64,000 nucleotides of DNA from Mesorhizobium sp. L2C084A000 (GTDB lineage Bacteria > Pseudomonadota > Alphaproteobacteria > Rhizobiales > Rhizobiaceae), in NCBI RefSeq assembly GCF_000502875.1, contig NZ_AYWX01000005.1, positions 169,164 to 233,163 on the forward strand. The letters run 5' to 3'. The notes under the pieces are model-generated. The model did not search any database. It was not told the DNA's origin and was given only the letters and a program-made list of their open reading frames with translations. Shown here in pieces: positions 36,007 to 44,778 of this stretch (the stretch's first letter is position 1; each line of letters starts with the position of its first letter). The position numbers and the translations under genes are program-made.

Positions 36007-36822
36007 TTGGCGACGGCCATGCTTGATGCTCTGCGCCTGCTTGCCTGTCTTGCCTGCGCCCAGGCTGCCCCGGCCGCCTCGCCGCCGGATGCGCTCGCCG
36101 TCGACGTCGAGCTGGTGCTGGCGGTCGACATCTCGCTGTCGATGGACGAGAAGGAGTTCGCCCTGCAGCGGGCCGGTTATGTCGAGGCGCTGCGGCATCC
36201 CGACTTCATCAAGGCTGTCCGCGCCGGCGCCAAGGGCCGCATAGCGCTGACCTATTTCGAATGGGCCGGCACGGTGCGCGACGACGCGGTCATCAGCTGG
36301 CAGATTATCGATAGTGCCGAGAGCGCGAACAGCTTTGCCGACAAGGTCGCGGCTCGTCCGTTCCGCAGCTTTCGCGGCACTTCGATTTCCGGCGCGCTGG
36401 CCTTCGGCACCGAGCTTTTCGACCGCACGTCTTTCCAGGGCGAACGCAGCGTCATCGACATTTCGGGCGACGGACCGAACAATATCGGGCCGCCGGTCAC
36501 CGCAACGCGTGATGCGGCGACTGCCAAAGGCATCGTCGTCAACGGCCTGCCGATCCTGATCAGCCCGTCGCCCACCTTCAGCCATCTCGACCAGTATTAT
36601 GCGCAGTGCGTGATCGGCGGACCCGGTTCCTTCGTGCTGCCTATCTATGCCGCCGCGGAGTTTTCGACAGCCATCCGGCGCAAGCTGCTCCTGGAAGTGA
36701 GCGGCATTCAGGACGAGGTGGGAAGCATCCCCGTCGACGCGGCGACGCCGATAGACTGCCTGCAAGGCGAACGGGACAGGCGGTTTCTATCGGATCCGTA
36801 TTTTCCCGAACTTGACCGTTGA
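36007..36822 (+). CDS. Exported DUF1194 (von Willebrand-A-like) protein
   Basis: 271 residues. N-terminal hydrophobic signal ending near AQAAPAA, then VDVELVLAVDISLSMDEKEF, a VWA-type MIDAS (DISLS), with RSFRGTSISGAL and VIDISGDGPNN completing the metal site. DUF1194 is periplasmic and of unknown function. The start is TTG at 36007: GGGAGA at 35995-36000 is correctly spaced for it, while ATG 36019 is too far away. It follows the broken ABC exporter by 73 bases. Confidence 0.88.
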   Translation: MATAMLDALRLLACLACAQAAPAASPPDALAVDVELVLAVDISLSMDEKEFALQRAGYVEALRHPDFIKAVRAGAKGRIALTYFEWAGTVRDDAVISWQIIDSAESANSFADKVAARPFRSFRGTSISGALAFGTELFDRTSFQGERSVIDISGDGPNNIGPPVTATRDAATAKGIVVNGLPILISPSPTFSHLDQYYAQCVIGGPGSFVLPIYAAAEFSTAIRRKLLLEVSGIQDEVGSIPVDAATPIDCLQGERDRRFLSDPYFPELDR

Positions 36823-36892
36823 GCTCTCGACAGAGGGGTTAACGCGATCCGGAGGAAAAACCGTTCCACAATTTCCCGGAATCCCTCTCGGT

Positions 36893-37825
36893 TTAAGCGG
36901 GCCGGGCACCAAATTGATTGCGAAACTCGTTGGACAGATCGCGGCGCCAGCGCCGGCCGTGGACATAGCCTTGCATCAATTCCGGCAGCGAATAGCCAAG
37001 CGTTTTGGATGAACGGTTGGCCATGTAGCCCTGAAATGCCTCCGGTATCCTGCCTCGCAGGATGTCGGCGATGAGCTGCCGCGAGATCATGTAAGGCGGA
37101 ATGTGCGGGTAGGCATGGGCAATATGCGGATGTTTGCCCATCAGGTTCGCATAGGCCTCGACATAGCCGTCACGGCGGCCGGAAATCGAGTTCTCCGAAT
37201 TGTATTTCGTCCAGTCCAGATCCCTGGACAACTGCGCACCGAAGCGCCGGGCAAGGCGCAGCAGCAATTCGCGATCCTGCATGCGGGTGATGTCGCTGTC
37301 GTAGCCGCCGATGGCCAGCAAGGCTTCGCGGCGAGCGGTGATCGCGGAGCCGGCAATGAAGATGGTCTGCCCAACCAGCGTCCGCTCCAGCATTGCGGGG
37401 CTCACGAACGCCTCGGGGTTGACGCAGTTTGTGATGCGATTGCCTTTCAGGGACACGAACGAACTGATCAGCACTTGCAGTGCAGGATTCTCATCGAACC
37501 AGGTCAGGGTTCGTTCAAGCCGGTGCGGCATGTAGATGTCGTCGGAATCGAGGAACGTCACCAACGGTGCCCGCGCGCGCTCGATGCCGGCATTCCTGGC
37601 AGCGTTGGCGCCTCGCCATTTCGCCCCGACATAGATCAGCCGCGGGTCCTGGATACGGGCCAGCGCCGCTTCGGTTCCATCGGTCGAACCATCGTCGACG
37701 ACAATGTGCTCAAGCCTCGACATGCTCTGGGAGAGTACGCTTTCCACGGCGCGCAACACCGTTTCGCGTCGGTTGTGGGTCGGCGTAATGACCGTGATGA
37801 GAGGTGTCGGTTGGATCCCGGCCAT
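36893..37825 (-). CDS. Glycosyltransferase family 2
   Basis: 310 residues. GT-A fold: ITVITPTHNRRETVLRAVESVL, VVDDGSTDGTEA, GANAARNAGIERA, and the metal-binding DSDD (TFLDSDDIYM). The acceptor region ends MQDRELLLRLARRFG. No transmembrane helix, so it acts at the cytosolic membrane face on a lipid-linked glycan or similar acceptor. Sugar donor and acceptor unknown. It is separated from the other glycosyltransferase and sulfotransferase genes by a DUF1330 gene on the other strand. Confidence 0.9.
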   Translation of the reverse strand: MAGIQPTPLITVITPTHNRRETVLRAVESVLSQSMSRLEHIVVDDGSTDGTEAALARIQDPRLIYVGAKWRGANAARNAGIERARAPLVTFLDSDDIYMPHRLERTLTWFDENPALQVLISSFVSLKGNRITNCVNPEAFVSPAMLERTLVGQTIFIAGSAITARREALLAIGGYDSDITRMQDRELLLRLARRFGAQLSRDLDWTKYNSENSISGRRDGYVEAYANLMGKHPHIAHAYPHIPPYMISRQLIADILRGRIPEAFQGYMANRSSKTLGYSLPELMQGYVHGRRWRRDLSNEFRNQFGARPA

Positions 37826-38193
37826 GTCTGTCAGCTGTTTCCTGCGCAGGGTTGCGCGTCTGTCCAGGACTTTTCGATTTTCAGAACGGTCGAATGGATT
37901 GGACTTCCCTTCCTCTACACCGCATCACAGTCGGCGCGACGCTACAAAAAACGACTGCCCCTGTCACCCACCGTGCCGGTACTCAATCCGCGCGAGACAA
38001 CGAATCCCCGCTGCTAGCGTTCCAATTGCAACAGCACCGCCGCACATAGCATTGCGAATCACCATGGAAGCAACCCATCATGACAGGTAGCATACATCTC
38101 ATTACCTCAGACGTAATCGCTTAGCGCTCGGCGTTTGGTCAGATTGCCCATGCGAGGCCGGCAACTCGGCTTCGATGACAAGGGAGTCCAGTC
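37826..38193. other. 368-base intergenic region, no recognised feature
   Basis: Divergent control region between the glycosyltransferase and the DUF1330 gene. It has more A+T than its surroundings and short A-runs (near 37944-37952), but no RNA gene, riboswitch or convincing promoter pair was recognised. The last bases (AGGGAG, 38181-38186) are the ribosome binding site of the DUF1330 gene. Confidence 0.5.
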
Positions 38194-38544
38194 ATGGCCG
38201 CTTACGCCGTCGCCCATATGCGCCAAGCCGCAATGGGTCCGCAGATCGTCGAATATCTGCACAAGATCGATGCCACGCTGGAACCTTTCGGCGGCCGTTT
38301 TCTGGTTCATGGCGGCGATGTGGAGGTGATCGAGAACGACTGGCCTGGCCATCTGATCATCATAGAATTTCCCGACAGGCAGCATGTGCGTGGCTGGTAC
38401 AATTCGCCCGCCTACCGGGCGATACTGGCGCTGCGCACGGACAATTCGGAGGCCGATGTCGTGTTCGTCGACGGCGTCGAACATCCGCACAAGGCCACGG
38501 ATGTTCTGGAACAATCGACGGGTCAAGGATCAATTGGACGCTGA
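38194..38544 (+). CDS. DUF1330 family protein
   Basis: 116 residues, ferredoxin-like dimeric alpha-beta barrel. AYAVAHMRQ, LHKIDATLEPFGGRFLVHGGDVEVIENDWPGHLIIIEFPD and WYNSPAYRAILALR are standard for DUF1330, which has no proven function. AGGGAG sits seven bases before the ATG. It is slightly longer at the C terminus than usual and is convergent with the second glycosyltransferase gene (30 bases apart). Confidence 0.9.
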   Translation: MAAYAVAHMRQAAMGPQIVEYLHKIDATLEPFGGRFLVHGGDVEVIENDWPGHLIIIEFPDRQHVRGWYNSPAYRAILALRTDNSEADVVFVDGVEHPHKATDVLEQSTGQGSIGR

Positions 38545-38574
38545 ACCGCGGTTCAAGGAATGGCGGTAAAGCGT

Positions 38575-39567
38575 CTAGCTGTGCCCAACATAGTCGGGCA
38601 CAGTTTCAATTTTGTCACGAACCATGCCAGTCGCAAAACTGAACTGGCCCCAAAACGCCAAACCATAAAATGCCTGACCGACAATCAGAGAAAAGGGAAC
38701 CTGCCAAAGCGGCATCCCCGTTTCCCGGGCATGGCCTACGATCCGTCGTGTCGTGCGCCATGACATGGTGAGCCACCGGCTGAAAGACTTGACTATCCGT
38801 CGCGCGCGGCTCGGCGAATTGAGCGCAACGAACTTCCGGTCGGCGTCGCGACCTGTAACCAGGGCGCGCCAGTAAAAGAACCGCCAGCCCCGCGGCGAAT
38901 AGTGATAAACGCGTGCGTCGACATTATGAATTTTGTGGCCCTCCCGCAGCAGTTCGCGCATCAGCAAAGTGCAGGAAACCTTGAAGCCGTTATGTTTTGG
39001 AAAAGGATGGCTGACGATCCACTCGCGTCGAAACGCTACATTGTTAGCGTTGATCGCTCGCTTCGAGGCAAATCGCCCGTCTCCACGGGCCATCGGGAAA
39101 AACCAGATCAACGCAAACGTTCTTGAAAAGAAATCGTCGTATGAGAGGTATGTATATCCGTTTGCGCAGATAACTTCAGAGTTTTCAAAGGGCTCAAGCA
39201 GTCCTGGTAGCCATCCTGGTTCCGCGACCACGTCGGAATCCATAAAGATGACGATATCTCCGTCCGATGCCAGCATGCCGTTGTTCTTCAGGTCGTAATA
39301 TCGGCCGCCAGGGAAAGCCGTGAAGACGAGTTCGGCAACCTGACCGAGCTGCGGGGCCTCATTCGAAATCTCACGACGCAACGCATCCTCGTCCGACTCT
39401 GCTCCCCCGTGAGAAATAACGATCCTTGGTCGCACTAAACCGGTTGCTGAAACCGATGTGATTTCCCGAGCCAAGGCCTTCATCCCAACGCCGATCTCGT
39501 CCCAGTCGATCGATTTTGCATTCTCCATTTCGACGACGAGTGAATACGTTGGACGCTCTTGAGCCAT
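38575..39567 (-). CDS. Glycosyltransferase family 2-like protein, atypical base composition
   Basis: 330 residues. GT-A fold with the GDIVIFMDSDVVAEPGWLPGL metal-binding region, preceded by ENAKSIDWDEI in place of the usual first strand, and AINANNVAFRREW. A C-terminal hydrophobic segment (about 285-315, VPFSLIVGQAFYGLAFWGQFSF) suggests membrane association. ATG 39567 is the first plausible start; the frame extends upstream without support. The gene is clearly less G+C-rich than its neighbours, consistent with acquisition by transfer. Donor and acceptor unknown; a surface polysaccharide is the likely target. Confidence 0.85.
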   Translation of the reverse strand: MAQERPTYSLVVEMENAKSIDWDEIGVGMKALAREITSVSATGLVRPRIVISHGGAESDEDALRREISNEAPQLGQVAELVFTAFPGGRYYDLKNNGMLASDGDIVIFMDSDVVAEPGWLPGLLEPFENSEVICANGYTYLSYDDFFSRTFALIWFFPMARGDGRFASKRAINANNVAFRREWIVSHPFPKHNGFKVSCTLLMRELLREGHKIHNVDARVYHYSPRGWRFFYWRALVTGRDADRKFVALNSPSRARRIVKSFSRWLTMSWRTTRRIVGHARETGMPLWQVPFSLIVGQAFYGLAFWGQFSFATGMVRDKIETVPDYVGHS

Positions 39568-39745
39568 ATCTGAACCGATCAAGTTATTAGTGCCGATGTG
39601 GCTATAACGCTCTCGGCGGGCTGTCAAACCAGCGTGCAATAAGAATTTGTGCTCGTGATCGCCATGGACGGCGATGCGCTTTGATCAATAACATCGCATC
39701 TCTGGCGCCCCTGGATGCTTCGTGTTCTCGTACAATGCCGTTCGA

Positions 39746-40537
39746 TCAGATCGAGAACCTTGAGCTCCTCTTTTTAAGAAAACCGCGACGGCAATTGTTG
39801 GCATGGAAGTTCGACGTGTCAGAATATTCCGCCAAGAACCGCTCTCTCCACTCCTCATTGATGGTGTCTCGTTGAATATCGAGGCCCGAATCGAGATCAG
39901 ACCCGGGTTTCAAGACAAGCTTGGCGTCGACCAGAGATGCAGCCCTTTCAAGGCAGGTCCGTGGATGTTCAAGGAGTTCTTCGTATGTCAGTGATAGGAA
40001 GGACAATCCGTTTTTTGCAAACCAGACATCCCAGGCCAGATTTTCCAGGATGATTTTTTCAAGCGAGTCCGCGATTGCTTTGCCGTCGTAGCATGGTCTC
40101 TTCTGATCGGCCTCGGTAGAGCGGAACCGACCACTCTGACGAGCGCGGGTCCACGAAACTGCTTGACCAACGAGGTCCCCACGCGTCAACCGCATATAGC
40201 GCAGCTTTGGAAGGCTTGCGGGGAGATCCACGGTTTTGGCAACCTGTGAAAACTGGCTGGCAAACAGTTTGACCGCGTAAATCCCGGAGGGAGACCGCCC
40301 GTCCTTCAGTGCATGCAAAACCTGGGCACGGGGGTCGCGGGGATAGTTCGGCATTTCTAGAACACGACGGCCCCCGAACCACTCGAGTGGGTTGCCAAGC
40401 CCGGTGGCTGCCATCAATCCGGCTAGGTGGTTGCTGCCACTGCGCGGTGAGGTGCAGATGAGAATTCCGGCTTTCAACCCAGCCCGCATGTCCGGTGGGA
40501 TTTCAATTGGCAGAGGGCGCCTACGAAAGAGATACAT
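39746..40537 (-). CDS. Stf0/NodH-like carbohydrate sulfotransferase
   Basis: 263 residues. CTSPRSGSNHLAGLMAATG near the N terminus is the 5'-phosphosulfate loop that binds PAPS, followed by GNPLEWF; YMRLTRGDLVGQAVSW is the 3'-phosphate-binding strand-helix. This matches the Stf0 family (trehalose sulfotransferase, rhizobial LPS/Nod-factor-type sulfotransferases). It transfers sulfate to a sugar hydroxyl, most likely on a surface glycan; acceptor unknown. It starts 11 bases after the metW stop with no clear ribosome binding site, and its base composition is lower in G+C than metW. Confidence 0.86.
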   Translation of the reverse strand: MYLFRRRPLPIEIPPDMRAGLKAGILICTSPRSGSNHLAGLMAATGLGNPLEWFGGRRVLEMPNYPRDPRAQVLHALKDGRSPSGIYAVKLFASQFSQVAKTVDLPASLPKLRYMRLTRGDLVGQAVSWTRARQSGRFRSTEADQKRPCYDGKAIADSLEKIILENLAWDVWFAKNGLSFLSLTYEELLEHPRTCLERAASLVDAKLVLKPGSDLDSGLDIQRDTINEEWRERFLAEYSDTSNFHANNCRRGFLKKRSSRFSI

Positions 40538-40548
40538 GGCGATCAATA

Positions 40549-41163
40549 TTACCGTTTCAGCAAGAACACTGCCTGCTGGCCGAAGAAGTTCCAGAACCAC
40601 CACGGCATCGACAGGCCGATCTTCTGGCCGGCGGCGTCGAGAGCGGTTGCCTTCTCGACGGTCGCGCCGAGCTCGTCGCACAGATTGACGAAGTCGCGGA
40701 TGGTGCAGAAATGGATGTTGGGCGTGTCGTACCAGGAATAGGGCAGGTCCTTGGTCACCGGCATGCGGCCCTGGATGAACAGCGACAGGCGCACCCGCCA
40801 GTGGCCGAAATTGGGGAAGGACACGATGGCGCGGTTGCCGATCCTGAGCAGTTCGTCGAGCACCAGCTTCGGGTTGCGGGTGGCCTGCAGGGTCTGCGAC
40901 AGGACGACGAAGTCAAAGCCCTTGTCGGGATAGAATTCGAGATCCTTGTCGGCATCGCCCTGGATGACCGAGAGGCCTCGCGCCACGCATTCATTGACGC
41001 CGCGCTGCGACAGCTCAAGTCCACGGCCGTCGACCTGCTTGGTGTCCTGCAGCAATTCGAGCAGCGAGCCGTCGCCCGAACCGACATCGAGCACGCGCGA
41101 CTGTGGCGGGATGAGGTTGGCGACGACTTCTAGGTCGACGCGCTGGTCGCGGTTGACGCTCAT
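40549..41163 (-). CDS. metW: Methionine biosynthesis protein MetW
   Basis: 204 residues. Methyltransferase-fold protein: RVLDVGSGDGSLLELL (motif I), GRGLELS, and the MetW-specific SFPNFGHWRVRL, LPYSWYDTPNIHFCTIRDF. MetW acts with the homoserine acetyltransferase MetX in methionine synthesis. ATG 41163 has GGAGG. It lies 58 bases downstream of metX with a palindromic element between, and should be part of the SAM-II-regulated transcript. Confidence 0.95.
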   Translation of the reverse strand: MSVNRDQRVDLEVVANLIPPQSRVLDVGSGDGSLLELLQDTKQVDGRGLELSQRGVNECVARGLSVIQGDADKDLEFYPDKGFDFVVLSQTLQATRNPKLVLDELLRIGNRAIVSFPNFGHWRVRLSLFIQGRMPVTKDLPYSWYDTPNIHFCTIRDFVNLCDELGATVEKATALDAAGQKIGLSMPWWFWNFFGQQAVFLLKR

Positions 41164-41181
41164 GGCTTCGCCTCCTGCCTG

Positions 41182-41229
41182 GCGCATGATCTCGATCCGA
41201 AAAGCCTGCAATTTTTCGGGGTCATGCGC
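41182..41229. repeat. Dispersed palindromic element, family A, spanning the metX stop
   Basis: GCGCATGA (41182-41189) and TCATGCGC (41222-41229) are exact inverted ends, with CCGAAAA / TTTTTCGG inside. The metX stop codon (minus-strand TGA, 41224-41222) lies in the right arm, so the last codons of metX come from the element. Confidence 0.8.
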
Positions 41230-42391
41230 TGAGCCCTCTCGCCCGGGCCGCCGAGCCGATGAAGCCGTTTATGGCGGCAAACAGTTCCGGCTCGTCGAGC
41301 AGGAATGCGTCGTGGCCGCGGTCGGTTTCGATCTCGACGAAGGATACCGATGCGCCGGCGGCGTTGAGCGCATGCACGATCGAGCGGCTCTCCTCGGTCG
41401 GAAACAGCCAGTCCGAGGTGAAAGACACCAGGCAGAAGCGGGTTTTCGTTCCGGCGAAGGCATCGGCCAACCGGCCGCCATGGTCGGCGGCAAGGTCGAA
41501 ATAGTCCATCGACCGCGTCATGTAGAGGTAGGAGTTGGCGTCGAAGCGATCGACGAAGGTCATGCCCTGATGGCGCAGATAGCTTTCGATCTGGAAGTCG
41601 GCGTCGAAGCCGAAGGTCAGCGCTTCGCGATCCTGCAAATTGCGGCCGAATTTCCGGTGCAGCGCGGCTTCCGACAGATAGGTGATGTGGGCGGCCATGC
41701 GTGCCACCGCCAAGCCCTTTTCCGGGCGTTTGCCGTGCTCGAAATATTTGCCGCCATGCCAGTCCGGATCGGCCATGACAGCCTGCCGGCCGACCTCATG
41801 AAAGGCGATGTTCTGCGAGGAATGGCGCGCGCCGGTGGCGATCGGCAGCGCCGAGAAGACGCGCTCCGGATAGCTCGATGCCCATTCCAGCACCTGCATG
41901 CCGCCCATAGAGCCGCCGAGCACGCAGAACAGCTTTTCGATGCCGAAATGGTCAATCAGCATCTGCTGCGCCCGCACCATGTCGCGGATGGTGATAATGG
42001 GCAGGTCAAGCCCATAGGGCTTGTCGGTGGCGGGATTGGTCGAGGCCGGACCGGTGGACCCAAGGCAACCACCGATGACGTTGGAGCAGATGACGAAGAA
42101 GCGATTGGTGTCGATGATCTTGCCGGGGCCGATCAACACTTCCCACCAGCCAGGCTTGCCGGTCACCGGATTGGTGCTGGCGACGTGCTGGTCTCCGGTC
42201 AGTGCATGGCAGACGAGGATGGCGTTGGAGCGGGCATCGTTCAGCGTGCCGTAGGTCTGGTAGGCGATCTGGAACGGTGACAGCAGCGTGCCGGCGTCCA
42301 GCTTGAGCGGCTTGTCGGATCCAAAACGCAAAACCGGGCTCGACGGTTGGTCGACCTCGTTGTTGGTTTTGCGGGCACGCAGAACGGCCAT
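41222..42391 (-). CDS. metX: Homoserine O-acetyltransferase
   Basis: 389 residues. Alpha/beta-hydrolase transferring acetyl from acetyl-CoA to homoserine, first committed step of methionine synthesis. The substrate-binding [39 protein letters not shown], nucleophile elbow GGSMGGMQ, catalytic Asp in [13 protein letters not shown] and catalytic His in [10 protein letters not shown] are intact. ATG 42391 ([12 protein letters not shown]) is preferred; ATG 42400 adds three residues. A SAM-II riboswitch and terminator lie in its leader, and metW follows. Confidence 0.96.
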   Translation of the reverse strand: MAVLRARKTNNEVDQPSSPVLRFGSDKPLKLDAGTLLSPFQIAYQTYGTLNDARSNAILVCHALTGDQHVASTNPVTGKPGWWEVLIGPGKIIDTNRFFVICSNVIGGCLGSTGPASTNPATDKPYGLDLPIITIRDMVRAQQMLIDHFGIEKLFCVLGGSMGGMQVLEWASSYPERVFSALPIATGARHSSQNIAFHEVGRQAVMADPDWHGGKYFEHGKRPEKGLAVARMAAHITYLSEAALHRKFGRNLQDREALTFGFDADFQIESYLRHQGMTFVDRFDANSYLYMTRSMDYFDLAADHGGRLADAFAGTKTRFCLVSFTSDWLFPTEESRSIVHALNAAGASVSFVEIETDRGHDAFLLDEPELFAAINGFIGSAARARGLSA

Positions 42392-42474
42392 GACATCCAT
42401 CTCACACTTTGAGCCCACGCATCGCGCTTGTCGAAAGTCGATGCCGATCCGGGTGTCCGGCCGGCGCGGACAAC

Positions 42475-42506
42475 AAAAAACCGGCATTGCGGTTGCAAAG
42501 CCGGTT
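42475..42506 (-). terminator. Intrinsic terminator in the metX leader
   Basis: Minus strand AACCGGC (42506-42500) pairs with GCCGGTT (42485-42479), with an inner TTGC/GCAA extension and AACC loop, followed by six T (42480-42475). It sits 15 bases downstream of the SAM-II aptamer and 84 bases before metX. Confidence 0.9.
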
Positions 42507-42520
42507 ACAGGATGCAAACG

Positions 42521-42576
42521 GCCCTTTAGCAAGTTGTTTAACGTGGCTGCAAGCCGACCGGCCAAATCACCACGGA
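42521..42576 (-). promoter_or_regulatory. SAM-II riboswitch (metX leader)
   Basis: Minus-strand sequence CGUGGUGAUUUGG, then GUCGGCUUGCAGCCACG, GUUAAACAA and GCUAAA follows the SAM-II consensus closely. P1 is CGUGG (42574-42570) with CCACG (42546-42542); the downstream GCUAAA (42530-42525) supplies the pseudoknot strand. S-adenosylmethionine binding should lower metX-metW expression. An intrinsic terminator follows at once. Confidence 0.93.
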
Positions 42577-42719
42577 AGTCCGCTCCCCTTCTAGGGCTGT
42601 GGCGCGCCGGCGTCAACGGCCAGCCTTGGGCGGTGGCTGTCGCCTCTCGACATTGCAGGCCACGGCTTGTATTTCCGCTGCGGCTTCCCTCAGGAAGCGT
42701 TCTCGACGGATTTTGCGAC

Positions 42720-43829
42720 ATGAGCCAGACACCGGACCAGGCACGTCCAACCCCGCGCGCGGGCATCATGGACATAGACGCCTATGTGCCGGGCAAGAGC
42801 ACGGCGCCCGCGGGCGTCGCCAAGGTTCACAAGCTGTCCTCGAACGAGAATCCGCTAGGGCCCTCGCCGAAAGCGATCGAAGCCGCGCGCGAGATTGCCG
42901 GAAAGCTCGACGTCTATCCAGATGGCACCGCCAGGCGGCTGCGCGAAGCGATCGCCGAGGTGCATGGTCTCAACCCGCAGAACATCATTTGCTCCAACGG
43001 CTCCGACGAGATCCTCGGCCTGCTGGCGCAGACTTATCTGGCGCCCGGCGACGAGGCTGTCATCACCGAACACGCCTTCATGGTCTACAAGATCTACATC
43101 CAGTCGGCAGGTGCCGTTCCGGTGACGATCAAGGAAAGAGACGAGCGCGCCGATATCGACGCCATCCTCGCAGCCGTCACGCCGCGCACCAAGATCGTGT
43201 TCCTGGCCAATCCCAACAATCCGACCGGCACCTATGTGCCTTTCCAGGAGGTGCGCCGCCTGCATGCCGGCCTGCCCAGGCACGTGCTTCTGGTGCTAGA
43301 CGCGGCCTATGCCGAATATGTCCGCCGCAACGACTATGAGGCCGGCATCGAGCTGGTCGGTGCTGCCCAGAACGTGGTGATGACCCGTACCTTCTCCAAG
43401 ATCGGCCTCGGCGGAGCGCGGATCGGCTGGATGTATGCGCCGATGCATATCGTCGACGCCATCAACCGCGTGCGGGGTCCCTTCAACGTCAATGCGACGG
43501 CGATCGAGGCCGGTATCGCAGCCATCCGCGACCGCGCCCATGTCGAGCGCAGCGTGGCGCACAACGAGACCTGGCTGGCCTGGCTGAGCGAGGAATTCAC
43601 AAAGCTCGGGCTGCGGGTAACGCCGAGCGTCGGCAATTTCGTCCTCGTTCATTTTCCTGACGATCAGAAGCATTCGGCGGCGGCGGCGGACGACTATCTG
43701 ACGGCGCGCGGCTATATATTGCGGCGCGTTTCGGGCTATGGCTTTCCCAACGCGTTGCGCATGACCGTCGGCACCGAAGAAGCCAATCGCGGCGTTGTCG
43801 CCGCTCTCACGACATTTCTGAAAAGCTAG
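42720..43829 (+). CDS. hisC: Histidinol-phosphate aminotransferase
   Basis: 369 residues. Class I/II aminotransferase, HisC family: [51 protein letters not shown] and the PLP-lysine region [15 protein letters not shown]. It converts imidazole-acetol phosphate to histidinol phosphate. Because it directly precedes tyrC, it may instead (or also) transaminate aromatic precursors, as HisC paralogues in rhizobia often do. ATG 42720 begins the family N terminus; the frame is open upstream through the divergent metX leader and is not coding there. Confidence 0.95.
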   Translation: MSQTPDQARPTPRAGIMDIDAYVPGKSTAPAGVAKVHKLSSNENPLGPSPKAIEAAREIAGKLDVYPDGTARRLREAIAEVHGLNPQNIICSNGSDEILGLLAQTYLAPGDEAVITEHAFMVYKIYIQSAGAVPVTIKERDERADIDAILAAVTPRTKIVFLANPNNPTGTYVPFQEVRRLHAGLPRHVLLVLDAAYAEYVRRNDYEAGIELVGAAQNVVMTRTFSKIGLGGARIGWMYAPMHIVDAINRVRGPFNVNATAIEAGIAAIRDRAHVERSVAHNETWLAWLSEEFTKLGLRVTPSVGNFVLVHFPDDQKHSAAAADDYLTARGYILRRVSGYGFPNALRMTVGTEEANRGVVAALTTFLKS

Positions 43830-43835
43830 AACGCC

Positions 43836-44771
43836 ATGACATCACCGATGTTTGAAAAGATCGCGCTGGTCGGCATCGGCCTGATCGGCTCGTCGCTGGC
43901 CCGCGTCATCCGCCGCGAGGGGCTGGCCCGTCACGTGGCCATATCAACGCGCAGTGCGGCGACGCTGGCGCGAGCCGAGGAACTCGGGCTCGGCGATAGC
44001 TATACCACCGATGCGAAAGAGGCGGTCCGCGATGCCGACCTAGTCGTCATTTCGGTGCCGGTCGGCTCATCCGGCGCGGTGGCCGAGGAAATCGCGCCGG
44101 CGCTGAAGAAGGGCGCGATCCTCACCGATGTCGGCTCGACCAAGGCGTCTGTCATCGCGCAGATGCAGCCTTATGTCCCTGAAGGCGTCCATTTCATTCC
44201 CGGCCACCCGCTGGCGGGCACGGAAAAATCCGGCCCCGACGCCGGCTTCGCCGACCTGTTCGACAATCGCTGGTGCATCTTCACGCCGCTGCCCGATACC
44301 GACGCGGACGCGCTGGAGCGGCTGTCGGAGTTCTGGCGCCGCTGCGGCGCCAACATCGATACCATGGACCCGCAGCATCACGACATGACGCTGGCCATCG
44401 TCTCGCACCTGCCGCACATCATCGCCTACAACATCGTCGGCACCGCCGACGATCTGCAGTCGGTGACCAAGTCCGAAGTGATCAAATATTCGGCTTCCGG
44501 CTTCCGCGACTTCACGCGTCTTGCCGCTTCCGATCCGACCATGTGGCGGGATGTGTGCCTGCACAACAAGGACGCCATCCTCGAAATGCTGGCGCGGTTC
44601 TCGGAAGATCTGGCGTCCCTGCAACGCGCGATCCGCTGGGGGGACGGCGAAAAACTCTTCGACCTGTTCACCCGCACCCGCGCTGTGCGCCGCTCGATCA
44701 TCGAGGCCGGCCAGGACATCGACGTGCCCGATTTCGGTCGCCAGGCCGTCGAGCATCCCGCGAAGGGCTAA
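43836..44771 (+). CDS. tyrC: Prephenate/arogenate dehydrogenase
   Basis: 311 residues. NAD(P)-binding Rossmann domain (KIALVGIGLIGSSLARVI), DVGSTKASVIAQM, FIPGHPLAGTEKSGP (substrate-binding His/Ser), and SHLPHIIAYNIV near residue 190. Catalyses oxidative decarboxylation of prephenate or arogenate in tyrosine synthesis; the choice between them cannot be read from sequence alone. It follows hisC by six bases, forming a two-gene aromatic/histidine operon. Confidence 0.93.
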   Translation: MTSPMFEKIALVGIGLIGSSLARVIRREGLARHVAISTRSAATLARAEELGLGDSYTTDAKEAVRDADLVVISVPVGSSGAVAEEIAPALKKGAILTDVGSTKASVIAQMQPYVPEGVHFIPGHPLAGTEKSGPDAGFADLFDNRWCIFTPLPDTDADALERLSEFWRRCGANIDTMDPQHHDMTLAIVSHLPHIIAYNIVGTADDLQSVTKSEVIKYSASGFRDFTRLAASDPTMWRDVCLHNKDAILEMLARFSEDLASLQRAIRWGDGEKLFDLFTRTRAVRRSIIEAGQDIDVPDFGRQAVEHPAKG

Positions 44772-44778
44772 GTCAGTT

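Noticed and set aside
36007..36822. ATG 36019 as the start of the DUF1194 gene
   Set aside because: The GGGAGA ribosome binding site is correctly spaced for TTG 36007 and 19 bases from the ATG.
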